A stretch of 64,000 bases of DNA from Phymorhynchus buccinoides. Its lineage: Eukaryota > Mollusca > Gastropoda > Neogastropoda > Raphitomidae. The notes beneath the pieces are model-generated. The model worked only from the letters and a program-made list of their open reading frames with translations. It searched no databases and was not told the DNA's origin. The stretch's first letter is position 1. Every line of letters starts with the position of its first letter. This document shows, piece after piece, positions 53,297-64,000 of the stretch. A program made the position numbers and the translations under genes. Location of the stretch: assembly GCA_017654935.2 (NCBI GenBank), contig CM065693.1, positions 59,316,247 to 59,380,246 on the forward strand, in the 5' to 3' direction.

Positions 53297-54231
53297 CACA
53301 AATCAAATCAAATCAAATCAAATCATCTTTATTATCTCATAACTGAGAAATTGCAGCCAGGTGCACATAAGAAAAACACAGCAACAATAAACACATTTAT
53401 CAAAAAACCCCCAAAAAAAACCCACAACAACAACAATAAACACATTTATCAACAATTAAAGAATATAAACTAATAACTAATAACACTGCAATATTGTAGT
53501 TAACAAACTGGACGAATACGAATACAAATTCAATCCCAAGGAGATGGACAGGCTGCTCAGCAAAACAATCACTCAATGCAGTGCATTAAGAGTTCAACAG
53601 ATGAATTGATCTTGGTAAGAAAGTTTTCTGTGCTCTTATTTTCAGTTTTAGAGTTCTGTATCGACGGCCCGATGGTAATACTTCATAGTATTTTGCCAGA
53701 ACATGACTGTTATCATTAAGAATTTTCCTGGCTTTCTTGACTACTTGTCTGTCATACAACTCTTGCATACCACTCTGCCTTGCACCCACAACTTTACTGC
53801 ACACATTCACCATATCACTCAACACACGCTTACTTTTTACACTCAAGCTTCCATACCAACAGATAAATGACACAGTAAGAACAGATTCAATGCAACATCG
53901 GTAGTAGGTTTGAAGAATATCTGAACAGACACCAATATTCCTTAGCCTCTGTAAACAAAAGATCCTGGACTGACTCTTCTTATGTATATGCTTAATGTGT
54001 TTATCAAAAGTAAGTTTCTTGTCTAAAACTGTGCCTAGGTATTTGTACTCATCAATTCTTTCAACCGTTTCACCATCAATTTCCAAATGTGGCACTGGCA
54101 CTGGGTTTCTACGAAAATCTACAAGCAGTTCTTTTGTTTTAACAACATTTAAATCCAGATAATTATCTTTGCACCATGAACAAAACCTTTTGACTTCACT
54201 GAAGTACACAGAATCAGAGTTTGACAAATCT
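53297..54231 (-). mobile_element. 5'-truncated CR1/L2-like LINE fragment
   Basis: The minus strand reads the C-terminal part of a non-LTR retrotransposon reverse transcriptase, open from about 54230 to its stop at 53586. Motifs in order are FCSWCKDNYLDLN, KTKELLVDFRR, DEYKYLGTVLD, KLTFDKH, SRIFCLQRLR and CWYGSLS. This is the thumb and connection part; the catalytic palm and the endonuclease are missing. After the stop come about 255 bp of 3' UTR, AATAAAGATGA and a (TTGAT)n-type tail at 53297-53325, as expected of CR1/L2-like elements. It is inserted in intron A-B, in the same orientation as the gene, and in both segment copies, so it predates the duplication or allele split. Confidence 0.88.
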
Positions 54232-54271
54232 TCGATGGCAGATTTGTCAAACTCTGATTCTGTGTACTTCA
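54200..54271. repeat. Perfect inverted repeat, 32-bp arms, 8-nt loop
   Basis: Arms 54200-54231 and 54240-54271 are exact reverse complements. The left arm is the 5'-most recognisable LINE coding sequence (DLSNSDSVYF on the minus strand). The right arm gives the same peptide on the plus strand. It marks the 5' junction of the truncated LINE. Confidence 0.95.
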
Positions 54272-55749
54272 CACTTACTGATGTACAAGTAGTGCTAAAG
54301 AGGATGGCAAGCGTGGGATATAAAACAATATCCAGAGATATCATTTGCATATTAAAAATATATATTAACCCATAGGCTTAGTGTAAACGCGGGTGAGAAA
54401 AGGTGTAAGAATACACCGTTGCTATTAGAAACTTGACATCAGTTATATATCTCACGGCTTGACACAGCATTACTATGTCTTGCAACGCGAGCTGTTCCTA
54501 CCAAACCCAGAATTTGACAAGCTGTGCAGTGCTACCCCTAGGATTCATTCAGCGCTGACGACAACATTTAATGCTAGTACACAACGAAGATTCATGGTTC
54601 GACAGAATCAACAGTAGCAGATGTCACATATCTACACAAACCATTCTGTGCGTGCCACTTCAAACGTCTAGCCGTGGATCTAGGCCTTGGTTACTCAACT
54701 CCATGACCGCGTCGATATTAGCGGACGATTCGAGCTATGCAATTTTGGCACAGGGAGAATCCATGTTGATAATGTAGATGCCGTACTGTCTCAAAACAGC
54801 TCAAATTCATCTTCAGTCTGGAAATAAAAATGAGCCGACTGAACCTGTGCGAAGAGCTACCACACCTTCATTAAAAAGAAAAGAAAAAAGATGTGTGTTT
54901 TCAGGGCCTGTGATCGTTCTTGTCAAAGCTGACTCCCCTCCTTTTCACGGTGTGCTGAAATTGACTTGCTCTCTATTGTTGGTGTTTACAGGTTAAAATA
55001 ACAGCAATTGCCGTTAGTGTTTCACTTTGTTGCTTCTGTTTGTGTTTATGTTTTGCTACGTTTTGTTACCACATCTTATGAAGTACATTTGTGTTAACAT
55101 TTTCTATTTTGTTGAACTATATTCTTTGCGCAAGAATGCTTATTACAGTGTGTGTGCTGCGACCACTGTAGTTAAAAATGGATGCGTTTTCATTTCGCTG
55201 CAGATCTGAGCCTGTTTCTTTTTCTTGCTTTTCTGTTGATACATATCGGTATATATCCGTTATTAGGATTTTTGAGTTAGATATCGAGGGTTACCTGCCA
55301 GATCATGATATATCGACAAAAATGAGTTTTCCATTTTTTTTCCATATAAACACTCTAAAAAGGGGTATATTTTCATGCTATCAGATGTTTTAGGCGACAT
55401 GACTTGGAAATTGTGAGTTATTAATGCTACCATCCAAGAACTGACCAAACTCCTGCAACCCAGATCATGAGATATCTGAATGTATCCTTCAGCTTACCAA
55501 CAAAAGTCTAAAACTTGAAATTTCGCCCTCGCTGAAGTAGTATATAACGCTTTCAACTTGTTCAGCATGTGCTGAGCAGACACTTTCGTCTTACAACTGA
55601 CCAGATGACAACTGAGGAATGTCTTTGATCAGTCGGACCAGACAGTGACTTGTGACCATATAACATAGGCGCGTGTTTGATTTGAAAGACTAGGGTCATA
55701 TAACCACAGACTGTAATGGGACATCTTGTGAGTCACGTGAGCTAGTGGC

Positions 55750-55789
<40 letters not shown>

Positions 55790-55804
55790 GGTAAATCTCA
55801 GCAA

Positions 55805-55835
<31 letters not shown>

Positions 55836-56449
55836 CTTGGTAAATTAATCAGCAACTCTCTCTCTCTCTTCTCTCTCTCTCCCTCTCTCTCTCACTCATT
55901 GGTGAATTAATCAGCAACTCTCTCTCTCTCTCTCTCTCTTTCTCTTTCTCTCTTCTCTCTCTCCAAACGTGTTTTGTTTGTCTTTAATCAGCATAACAGT
56001 TTTCATTCTAGTGAATTGCCAATGTTAGAGAGTAAACAATATTGTTCATACATTCGTACGTTTTCGTGGGATTACATGTCAAGCAGATACTGTTCACTTT
56101 TCCATTCCAATCCTGCTTACCACCCCCCTCCCTTTCCCCCCCCCCCCCCCCCCATTTTAATTACCCCTGGTATTTCATTACCGCCTGGTATGCAGTACTG
56201 CGGTATAGTAGTTGACCAAACAGTACAGAACACACAAAGATCACAAGGGCGGTAATGCTGACACTTGTTTGATGCCTACATCACAAACGATGGGTCACCT
56301 ACAAGCTATCAATGTTGTCTGTCTCTCAATCTCTGTCTGTCTGTCCGAATCTTTCTGTCTGTTTGTCCATCTCTTTCTGTTTGTCTGTCTGTTTGTTTGT
56401 CTCTTTCTGTCTATCTCTTTCTGTCTGTCTATCTCTCTCTGTCTGTCTG

Positions 56450-56547
<98 letters not shown>

Positions 56548-57924
56548 GCACGCACACATATTGAAATGTGTATGTGGTTTTTTTCTCGTGTTTCTTTGTC
56601 TGTCATTCTGTAAGTCTGCCCACTCGGCAAATTACCATTATCTCATAAAGATCACAAGAGGAAAAAGCTCTTTTCAGCAATACACAGGCATCAGAATAGT
56701 CTGAAGTCCAGTCCTCTGAAAACCGCTGTAAAAGGGACATCTAGGCCCTAGACTGAAGAGGGACAACTCTGAAATGAGTTCCGAACACCACCAAAAAGGC
56801 TAAATACAGTGATAAATCACTTTAAAATGCTATTTAGCTCAAAGGATAACACTGAATAAAAAGGCAAAACCTCTGACAAGAGAAGCCAATCCTCTGTCAG
56901 AAATTTTTATTCGTCTGAAACCCTCTGACAATTCTGATGCCTGAATACAGCACCTTCCACACCTCCATTTTAGCCCCTACCTCTCCATTCACCAACTAAC
57001 CTTTTATTTTCTTACAAACTATTATTTAGTGCCTGCCCTTAAATCGCATTTCCACGCAAGGGCAATAGCATACAATAAAATATTGTTGATTATCAGTTGT
57101 AGGCCTACATAATACTGTATTTTTTTCCCCGAGTAGGGTAGAAGTGGAAGGCGTTTGTTTACTTCATAACATTTTATTTTTACTCTGAATATCTAAATGT
57201 TCCTGTTCAATTGCTATCAAACTCGTAAATCAAAGTGTTTGTTGTAAAAAAAAAGTAAGAGAAAACTACTTTGGTAGCCTTCTGAACGCTTTTTGTTTTC
57301 CCACTGACTCACGTATCACAGTCTGGCTTTACGTGAAAACGTGATTTTCAACCCTGTACGCATTGCTCACTCAGTGTATGTCGGCATATAACAAAAGGGT
57401 CACTTTGATGTTCACCACCACTGGTACGGCCAGAGCAGAGCACGTGAGGATACTCCAGTATGTTAATGAGTCTCGGCCGGTCTCTGTCCCGTGTTGCGTC
57501 AGACTGAACTGAGACATATGACTATACTCGTGATAGGCTGGGTGTTTAGAGCGCCTTGTGGATTAAATGCCCCCGGCCTTTTTGTCATAGCGCTACCCCT
57601 ACCTACTTTGATAAATTATTGTGATAAAACTAAACATTGTGTTGTTACATTTCTTTCTCTTGCTAATGGCGAAGATATCAAAGTAAACGTCTAAACTCTT
57701 TCCACGCTACAAAGGTTTCGTTTATTGATGTACTTAAGCTTCAAACTTTGAATTCCGTTTTTCTCCAAACTACTGAAACGCGATATACGCTACTCTGGCA
57801 GGCAACCCTCGATATTGCCCCCATCCCATCCAGGAGGGAGCAGCCCCAAATTCACATAGATAAGTCTCTGTGATTAGAATACACCAACATACCAAACACC
57901 AACACTAATGTGCACATCACAGAC
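54272..57924. other. Intron A-B, mostly unique part
   Basis: Counterpart of 9387-13197. It contains (CT)n blocks at about 55752-55970 separated by ttggtaaattaatcagcaac-type units, a gtctgt-rich stretch at about 56318-56448, and (CA)n at about 56450-56540. Short open frames have no recognisable similarity. Confidence 0.7.
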
Positions 57925-58067
57925 CATGAGGTGGAACTGGGAGGCAGACGCTAGGCCCTGGGCACAGACACGTGCCGCCCTCAGCACGTTGGAGATGCCC
58001 TCCATGTTGCAGGCCGCCGTGTGACACTCATGGGCCATGATCAGCAGCTCCGTCTCCATCGACAACA
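57925..58067 (-). CDS. SPG11: Spatacsin exon A
   Basis: A 143-bp exon with acceptor GTCCTTGCAG/TGTTGTCG and donor CTCATG/GTCTGT. It begins with the last two bases of a codon and reads LSMETELLIMAHECHTAA, CNMEGISNVLRAARVCAQ and a tail ending QFHLM. The AH-x-C...MEGI...VL-x-AAR pattern directly before RLLTGIGRY fits spatacsin. It is the most upstream certain exon of the middle contig. The exon before it should lie in or beyond the gap at 61705. Its 5' 68 nt are duplicated in eight 99-bp units. Confidence 0.9.
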
Positions 58068-58889
58068 CTGCAAGGACACACAGACATCATCATAACACCT
58101 CCATGTTGCAGGCCGCCGTGTGACACTCATGGGTCATGATCAGCAGCTCCGTCTCCATCGACAACACTGCAAGGACACACAGACATCATCATAACACCTC
58201 CATGTTGCAGGCCGCCGTGTGACACTCATGGGTCATGATCAGCAGCTCCGTCTCCATCGACAACACTGCAAGGACACACAGACATCATCATAACACCTCC
58301 ATGTTGCAGGCCGCCGTGTGACACTCATGGGTCATGATCAGCAGCTCCGTCTCCATCGACAACACTGCAAAGACACACAGACATCATCATAACACCTCCA
58401 TGTTGCAGGCCGCCGTGTGACACTCATGGGTCATGATCAGCAGCTCCGTCTCCATCGACAACACTGCAAAGACACACAGACATCATCATAACACCTCCAT
58501 GTTGCAGGCCGCCGTGTGACACTCATGGGTCATGATCAGCATCTCCGTCTCCATCGACAACACTGCAAAGACACACAGACATCATCATAACACCTCCATG
58601 TTGCAGGCCGCCGTGTGACACTCATGGGTCATGATCAGCAGCTCCGTCTCCATCGACAACACTGCAAGGACACACAGACATCATCATAACACCTCCATGT
58701 TGCAGGCCGCCGTGTGACACTCATGGGTCATGATCAGCAGCTCCGTCTCCATCGACAACACTGCAAAGACACACAGACATCATCATAACACCTCCATGTT
58801 GCAGGCCGCCGTGTGACACTCATGGGTCATGATCAGCATCTCCGTCTCCATCGACAACACTGCAAAGACACACAGACATCATCATAACA
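58068..58889 (-). repeat. 99-bp array of partial exon A copies with acceptor (right copy)
   Basis: Eight units of 99 bp starting at about 58098 and recurring every 99 bp. Each has an acceptor (CTTTGCAG or CCTTGCAG) and 68 nt of exon A ending AACATGGAG, followed by GTGTTATG. As in the left copy, all have the GAC codon where the true exon has GCC. Confidence 0.97.
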
Positions 58890-59130
58890 CCTCCACGTTG
58901 CAGGCAACACAGACATCATCATAACACCTCCACGTTACAGGCAACGCAGACATCATCATAACACCTCCATGTTACAGGCAACGCAGACATCATCATAAGA
59001 CCACATTACAGGCAACACAAACATCATAACTCCCTTCACATTACAGGCAACACAAACATCATCATTACTCATGCCACTCCTCTCTCTCTGTCTCTCTCAT
59101 TCAAGCCGCCCCCCCCCCCCCCCCCTTTCC
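58890..59130. repeat. Degenerate acagacatcatcata units
   Basis: About five units of 35-45 bp (aacacctccacgttacaggc and acacagacatcatcat), the decayed edge of the 99-bp array, then a short CT and C-run stretch. Confidence 0.75.
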
Positions 59131-61704
59131 TCTCACCCTGTGAGGGTGTGGATTTCTCTCTCTCTCTCTCACCTTCCTGTGAGGGTGTGGATTTCTCTCT
59201 CTCTCTCTCACCTTCCTGTGAGGGTGGGGATGTCTCTCTCTCTCACCTTCCTGTGAGGGTGGGGATGTCTCTCTCTCTCACCTTCCTGTGACCTTCCTGT
59301 TCCTGTGAGGGTGGGGATGTCTCTCTCTCTCACCTTCCTGTGAGGGTGGGGATGTCTCTCTCTCTCTCTCTCACCTTCCTGTGAGGGTGGGGATGTCTCT
59401 CTCTCACCTTCCTGTGAGGGTGGGGATGTCTCTCTCTCATCTTCCTGTGAGGGTGGGGATGTCTCTCTCTCACCTTCCTGTGAGGGTGGGGATGTCTCTC
59501 TCTCACCTTCCTGTGAGGGTGGGGATGTCTCTCTCTCTCACCTTCCTGTGAGGGTGGGGATCTCTCTCTCTCACCTTCCTGTGAGGGTCTCTCTCTCTCT
59601 CAGGGGGATGGGATCTCTCTCTCTCTCACCTTCCTGTGAGGGTGGGGATGTCTCTCTCTCTCTTCACCTTCCTGTGAGGGTGGGGATGTCTCTCTCTCTC
59701 TCTCACCTTCCTGTGAGGGTGGGGATGTCTCTCTCTCTCTCCTGTCACCTTCCTGTGAGGGTGGGGATGTCTCTCTCTCACCTTCCTGTCAGGGTGGGGA
59801 TGTCTCTCTCTCACCTTCCTGTGAGGGTGGGGATGTCTCTCTCTCTCACCTTCCTGTGAGGGTGGGGATGTCTCTCTCATCTCACCTTCCTGTGAGGGTG
59901 GGGATGTCTCTCTCTCACCTTCCTGTGAGGGTGGGGATGTCTCTCTCTCACCTTCCTGTCAGGGTGGGGATGTCTCTCTCTCATCTTCCTGTGAGGGTGG
60001 GGATGTCTCTCTCTCTCACCTTCCTGTCAGGGTGGGGATGTCTCTCTCTCTCCTCCACCTTCCTGTGAGGGTGGGGATCTCTCTCTCTCTCTCTCACCTT
60101 CCTGTCAGGGTGGGGATGTCTCTCTCTCACCTTCCTGTCAGGGTGGGGATGTCTCTCTCTCACCTTCCTGTCAGGGTGGGGATGTCTCTCTCTCACCTTC
60201 CTGTGAGGGTGGGGATGTCTCTCTCTCACCTTCCTGTGAGGGTGGGGATGTCTCTCTCTCACCTTCCTGTGAGGGTGGGGATGTCTCTCTCTCTCACCTT
60301 CCTGTCAGGGTGGGGATGTCTCTCTCTCACCTTCCTGTGAGGGTGGGGATGTCTCTCTCTCATCTTCCTGTGAGGGTGGGGATGTCTCTCTCTCACCTTC
60401 CTGTGAGGGTGGGGATGTCTCTCTCTCATCTTCCTGTGAGGGTGGGGATGTCTCTCTCTCACCTTCCTGTCAGGGTGGGGATGTCTCTCTCTCACCTTCC
60501 TGTGAGGGTGGGGATGTCTCTCTCTCACCTTCCTCCTAGGGTGGGGATGTCTCTCTCTCACCTTCCTGTCAGGGTGGGGATGTCTCTCTCTCACCTTCCT
60601 GTGAGGGTGGGGATGTCTCTCTCTCACCTTCCTGTCAGGGTGGGGATGTCTCTCTCTCACCTTCCTGTGAGGGTGGGGATGTCTCTCTCTCACCTTCCTG
60701 TGAGGGTGGGGATGTCTCTCTCTCTCACCTTCCTGTGAGGGTGGGGATGTCTCTCTCTCTCTCTCACCTTCCTGTGAGGGTGGGGATGTCTCTCTCTCAC
60801 CTTCCTGTGAGGGTGGGGATGTCTCTCTCTCACCTCACCTCCTGTGAGGGTGGGGATGTCTCTCTCTCTCACCTTCCTGTGAGGGTGGGGATGTCTCTCT
60901 CTCTCCTTCCTGTCAGGGTGGGGATGTCTCTCTCTCTCACCTTCCTGTCTCTCTGGGGATGTCTCTCTCTCACCTTCCTGTGAGGGTGGGGATGTCTCTC
61001 TCTCACCTTCCTGTCTTCCGGGATGTCTCTCTCTCACCTTCCTCTCTCTCTCACCTTCCTGTCAGGGTGGGGATGTCTCTCTCTCTCATCTTCCTGTGAG
61101 GGTGGGGATGTCTCTCTCTCACCTTCCTGTCAGGGTGGGGATGTCTCTCTCTCTCTCTCTCTCACCTTCCTGTGAGGGTGGGGATGTCTCTCTCTCACCT
61201 TCCTGTCAGGGTGGGGATGTCTCTCTCTCTCACCTTCCTGTCAGGGTGGGGATGTCTCTCTCTCTCTCCTTCCTGTGAGGGTGGGGATGTCTCTCTCTCA
61301 CCTTCCTGTGAGGGTGGGGATGTCTCTCTCTCACCTTCCTGTGAGGGTGGGGATGTCTCTCTCTCACCTTCCTGTCAGGGTGGGGATGTCTCTCTCTCAC
61401 CTTCCTGTCAGGGTGGGGATGTCTCTCTCTCTCTCTTCCTGTCAGGGTGGGGATGTCTCTCTCTCACCTTCCTGTGAGGGTGGGGATGTCTCTCTCTCAC
61501 CTTCCTGTGAGGGTGGGGATGTCTCTCTCTCACCTTCCTGTGAGGGTGGGGATGTCTCTCTCTCACCTTCCTGTGAGGGTGGGGATGTCTCTCTCTCACC
61601 TTCCTGTGAGGGTGGGGATGTCTGTCTCACCTTCCTGTGAGGGTGAGGATGTCTCTCTCACCTTCCTGTGAGGGTGGGGATGTCTCTCTCTCTCTCTCAC
61701 CTTC
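59131..61704 (-). repeat. About 36-bp minisatellite with donor-like motif (right copy)
   Basis: Roughly 70 units of accttcctgtgagggtgggg plus gatgtctctctctc, differing in CT-run length and gag/cag. On the minus strand each has AGGAAG/GTGAGAG. It runs into the gap, so its full length is unknown. Confidence 0.96.
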
Positions 61705-62204
61705 NNNNNNNNNNNNNNNNNNNNNNNNNNNNNNNNNNNNNNNNNNNNNNNNNNNNNNNNNNNNNNNNNNNNNNNNNNNNNNNNNNNNNNNNNNNNNNNN
61801 NNNNNNNNNNNNNNNNNNNNNNNNNNNNNNNNNNNNNNNNNNNNNNNNNNNNNNNNNNNNNNNNNNNNNNNNNNNNNNNNNNNNNNNNNNNNNNNNNNNN
61901 NNNNNNNNNNNNNNNNNNNNNNNNNNNNNNNNNNNNNNNNNNNNNNNNNNNNNNNNNNNNNNNNNNNNNNNNNNNNNNNNNNNNNNNNNNNNNNNNNNNN
62001 NNNNNNNNNNNNNNNNNNNNNNNNNNNNNNNNNNNNNNNNNNNNNNNNNNNNNNNNNNNNNNNNNNNNNNNNNNNNNNNNNNNNNNNNNNNNNNNNNNNN
62101 NNNNNNNNNNNNNNNNNNNNNNNNNNNNNNNNNNNNNNNNNNNNNNNNNNNNNNNNNNNNNNNNNNNNNNNNNNNNNNNNNNNNNNNNNNNNNNNNNNNN
62201 NNNN
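61705..62204. other. Assembly gap (500 N)
   Basis: 500 Ns. The sequence expected here by comparison with the left copy (end of the 36-bp array and the possible exon at 17586-17726) is missing. Confidence 0.99.
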
Positions 62205-62930
62205 TGTCTGCAGTGATCAGTAAATTAAACATGTCATGCAGTGGTCAGTAGATTAACATGTCTGCAGGGTCAGCAACACATGTGAGATTGCATGTCTGCA
62301 GTGGTCAGCACACAGGTGAGATGAACATGGTCTGCACTGGTCAGCACCACAGGTGAGATTAGCATGTCTCGCATTGGTCAGTAGATTAAATGTTGCAGTG
62401 GTCAGTACACAGGTTGTGTTAGGCATGTCTGCAGTTTGCAGTAGACAGGTGAGATTAACATGTCTGCCCGTGGTCAGCACACATGTGAGATTAACATGTC
62501 TGCAGTGTGTCAGCACACAGGTGAGATTAGCATGTCTGCAGTGCCGTCAGCACACAGGTGAGATAGCATGTCTGCAGTGTGTCAGTAGATTAACATGTCT
62601 GCAGTGCGTCAGCATTACAGGTGAGATTAGCATGTCGGCATGGTCAGTAGATAAGCATGTTGCAGGTGGTCAGTAGATTAGCACGTCTGCAGTGGTCAGA
62701 ACTGCAGTGGTCAGTAGATTAGCATGTCTGCCTTGGTTCACACACAGGTGAGATTAGAAGTCTGCATGTTCATAGATTAGCAGTCTGCAGTGGTCCGCAC
62801 ACAGGTGAGATTAGCATGTCGGCAGTGGTCAGCACAAGGTGAGATTAGCATGTCTGCAGTGGTCAGTAGTCTGCCGTGGTAATCACACAGGGGCATTAGC
62901 AATGTCGCAGTACTCGGGTGTGACGTGTTT
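62205..62930. repeat. About 35-bp minisatellite, noisy
   Basis: About 20 units of catgtctgcagtggtcagca plus cacaggtgagattag with many indels. The plus strand has ACAG/GTGAGA and the minus strand ACCACTGCAG, so each unit looks like a donor on one strand and an acceptor on the other. If SPG11 continues here, this would be another intron array. Confidence 0.9.
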
Positions 62931-64000
62931 GAGATAGGAGGAATTTGTGCATCAAACTTTGTTTCTTTTAAAGTACAGTGGATTTACCTTAACACAAACC
63001 TGGATACATGAAGTATTGGTTAACGCACAAAATGTTTGACAATTCACAAAATTGGACCTGGAAAAACTGAAAAAAAGCCAGTGTTAATCCATTTTGGAAA
63101 GACGTTTTTGATGCCTACACATGCCTACACGAAAACATCCGAGCCAGAAAGATCTTTGATGGAACCCATTTTTTTCAACGAAAAATTCAAGATGTGATAA
63201 AATATTATATTTTCCAGATTGGGCAGGCCCAAAACCATTAATTTATGTTAAAGACACTTTTAAAAAAATAATGGATCATTCTTAAATAGAATGAACTACA
63301 AAAGTAGGGCTTGAATTATCGTCCTCTGGAGCTTAGGATCTATTAATACGATTAAAAGGTATATGAGCAAAAAATGCGTCTTACACGTCATAAGAAAAAT
63401 AACTTGCTGCAGTTTTTGTAATGCAGAAAAGGAAACCGTTTTTCACGATTGATGGGCAGTGACATACCAGAACCTTTTGAAGAATAGAAATTTTTCATAA
63501 AAAATAAGTTGTGTGCATGACTGACAGTTATCATTCACTGTTGCATTGCATTATTAGGTTTGTGATGAAATACAGAATGGACCAAGGTTTATATTATTTA
63601 GCTATATGGGTGAGTGGGTATATAAATGTAAAATAAACCCACTATGAAGCATTCATTGTAGTCTTGTAGAACTTTGATTTGTAGGTATTCTGGTTGTACA
63701 TGAAAAGATGAAGTTGTATGAATATGAAACACTATGCCTATTTGCTCCATTTCGATGTTATGGTATAGGTGGATTGTTATAAGCTATTCATACTTATGAG
63801 ATGTTTGCATTAAATTTTTGTTTGAATGGGCAAATCATTAGGAGAAAAGAGAAACCTTGCAAGGGCCAAAAAAAAAAATAAAATAATTTAAAAAATGTTT
63901 GAACGGACCTTTATTATTTTCACTTAATGCTTATCACAAGTGATGAGTTAATGCACAAAAAAACTGTTGTTACACTAGAATGTTGGTGTTATAATACTGT
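62931..64000. other. AT-rich sequence without recognised genes
   Basis: About 1.07 kb of unique AT-rich DNA with many stops in all frames. No repeat, RNA gene or exon was recognised. Confidence 0.6.

Larger units (their letters stand above)
39413..61704. repeat. Right copy of the large duplicated segment (exons A-D of SPG11)
   Basis: Partner of 1-17943. This copy is continuous with the rest of the gene (exons E, F and G at lower coordinates), so it is the better reference for the locus. Its repeat arrays are regular, while those of the left copy contain many single-base insertions and deletions. It ends in the 36-bp array at a 500-N gap. Confidence 0.9.

Noticed and set aside
53586..54350. 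LINE open frame as a functional gene
   Set aside because: It lacks the catalytic palm and endonuclease. Its first 40 codons are not LINE sequence and include one arm of the hairpin.

Overview
This is an animal nuclear genome window from a draft long-read assembly. It holds two 500-N gaps (17944-18443 and 61705-62204), so three contigs are present. The coding content is the C-terminal end of one minus-strand, multi-exon gene that I recognise as SPG11 (spatacsin), embedded in an extreme load of tandem repeats. A 5'-truncated CR1/L2-like LINE, abundant (CT)n/(CA)n/(GA)n tracts and GC-rich exons in AT-rich introns fit an invertebrate metazoan. A mollusc is my guess, not shown by the sequence.

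Layout, read in the direction of the gene (right to left). The right contig (62205-64000) has a noisy 35-bp array and AT-rich DNA without recognisable genes. The middle contig (18444-61704) carries the last seven SPG11 exons, here called A to G: A 57925-58067, B 51442-51549, C 50422-50590, D 40816-40892, E 32928-33077, F 26502-26653, and G 23990-24176 with the stop codon. Intron phases agree at every junction, and the exons join into about 328 residues ending the protein. Downstream of the stop lie repeat arrays and a DNA-transposon-like element whose inside has become a 61-bp array. The left contig (1-17943) is a second copy of the A-D part (A' 13198-13340, B' 6557-6664, C' 5532-5700, D' 1228-1304), plus one possible upstream exon at 17586-17726. 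Its four exons differ from the middle contig by one silent base in 497 that I could find. This is either a recent tandem duplication or, more likely, an alternative haplotype contig placed next to its partner.

The most striking pattern is that most exon ends of this gene sit inside or directly against a private minisatellite. The repeat units contain the splice site itself plus up to 68 nt of the adjoining exon: exon A acceptor (99-bp units), C acceptor (82), C donor (69/73), D acceptor (72/75), D donor (80), F donor (83), G acceptor (46) and the stop codon (43-44). A 26-bp array stops 7 nt short of the F acceptor. Exon B has no such array and exon E only simple CA repeats. The introns therefore hold dozens to hundreds of decoy splice sites.

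The very long open frames in this window (up to 1,580 codons) are by-products of stop-free repeat units and are not annotated as genes. No tRNA, rRNA, CRISPR array or prokaryotic system was seen.
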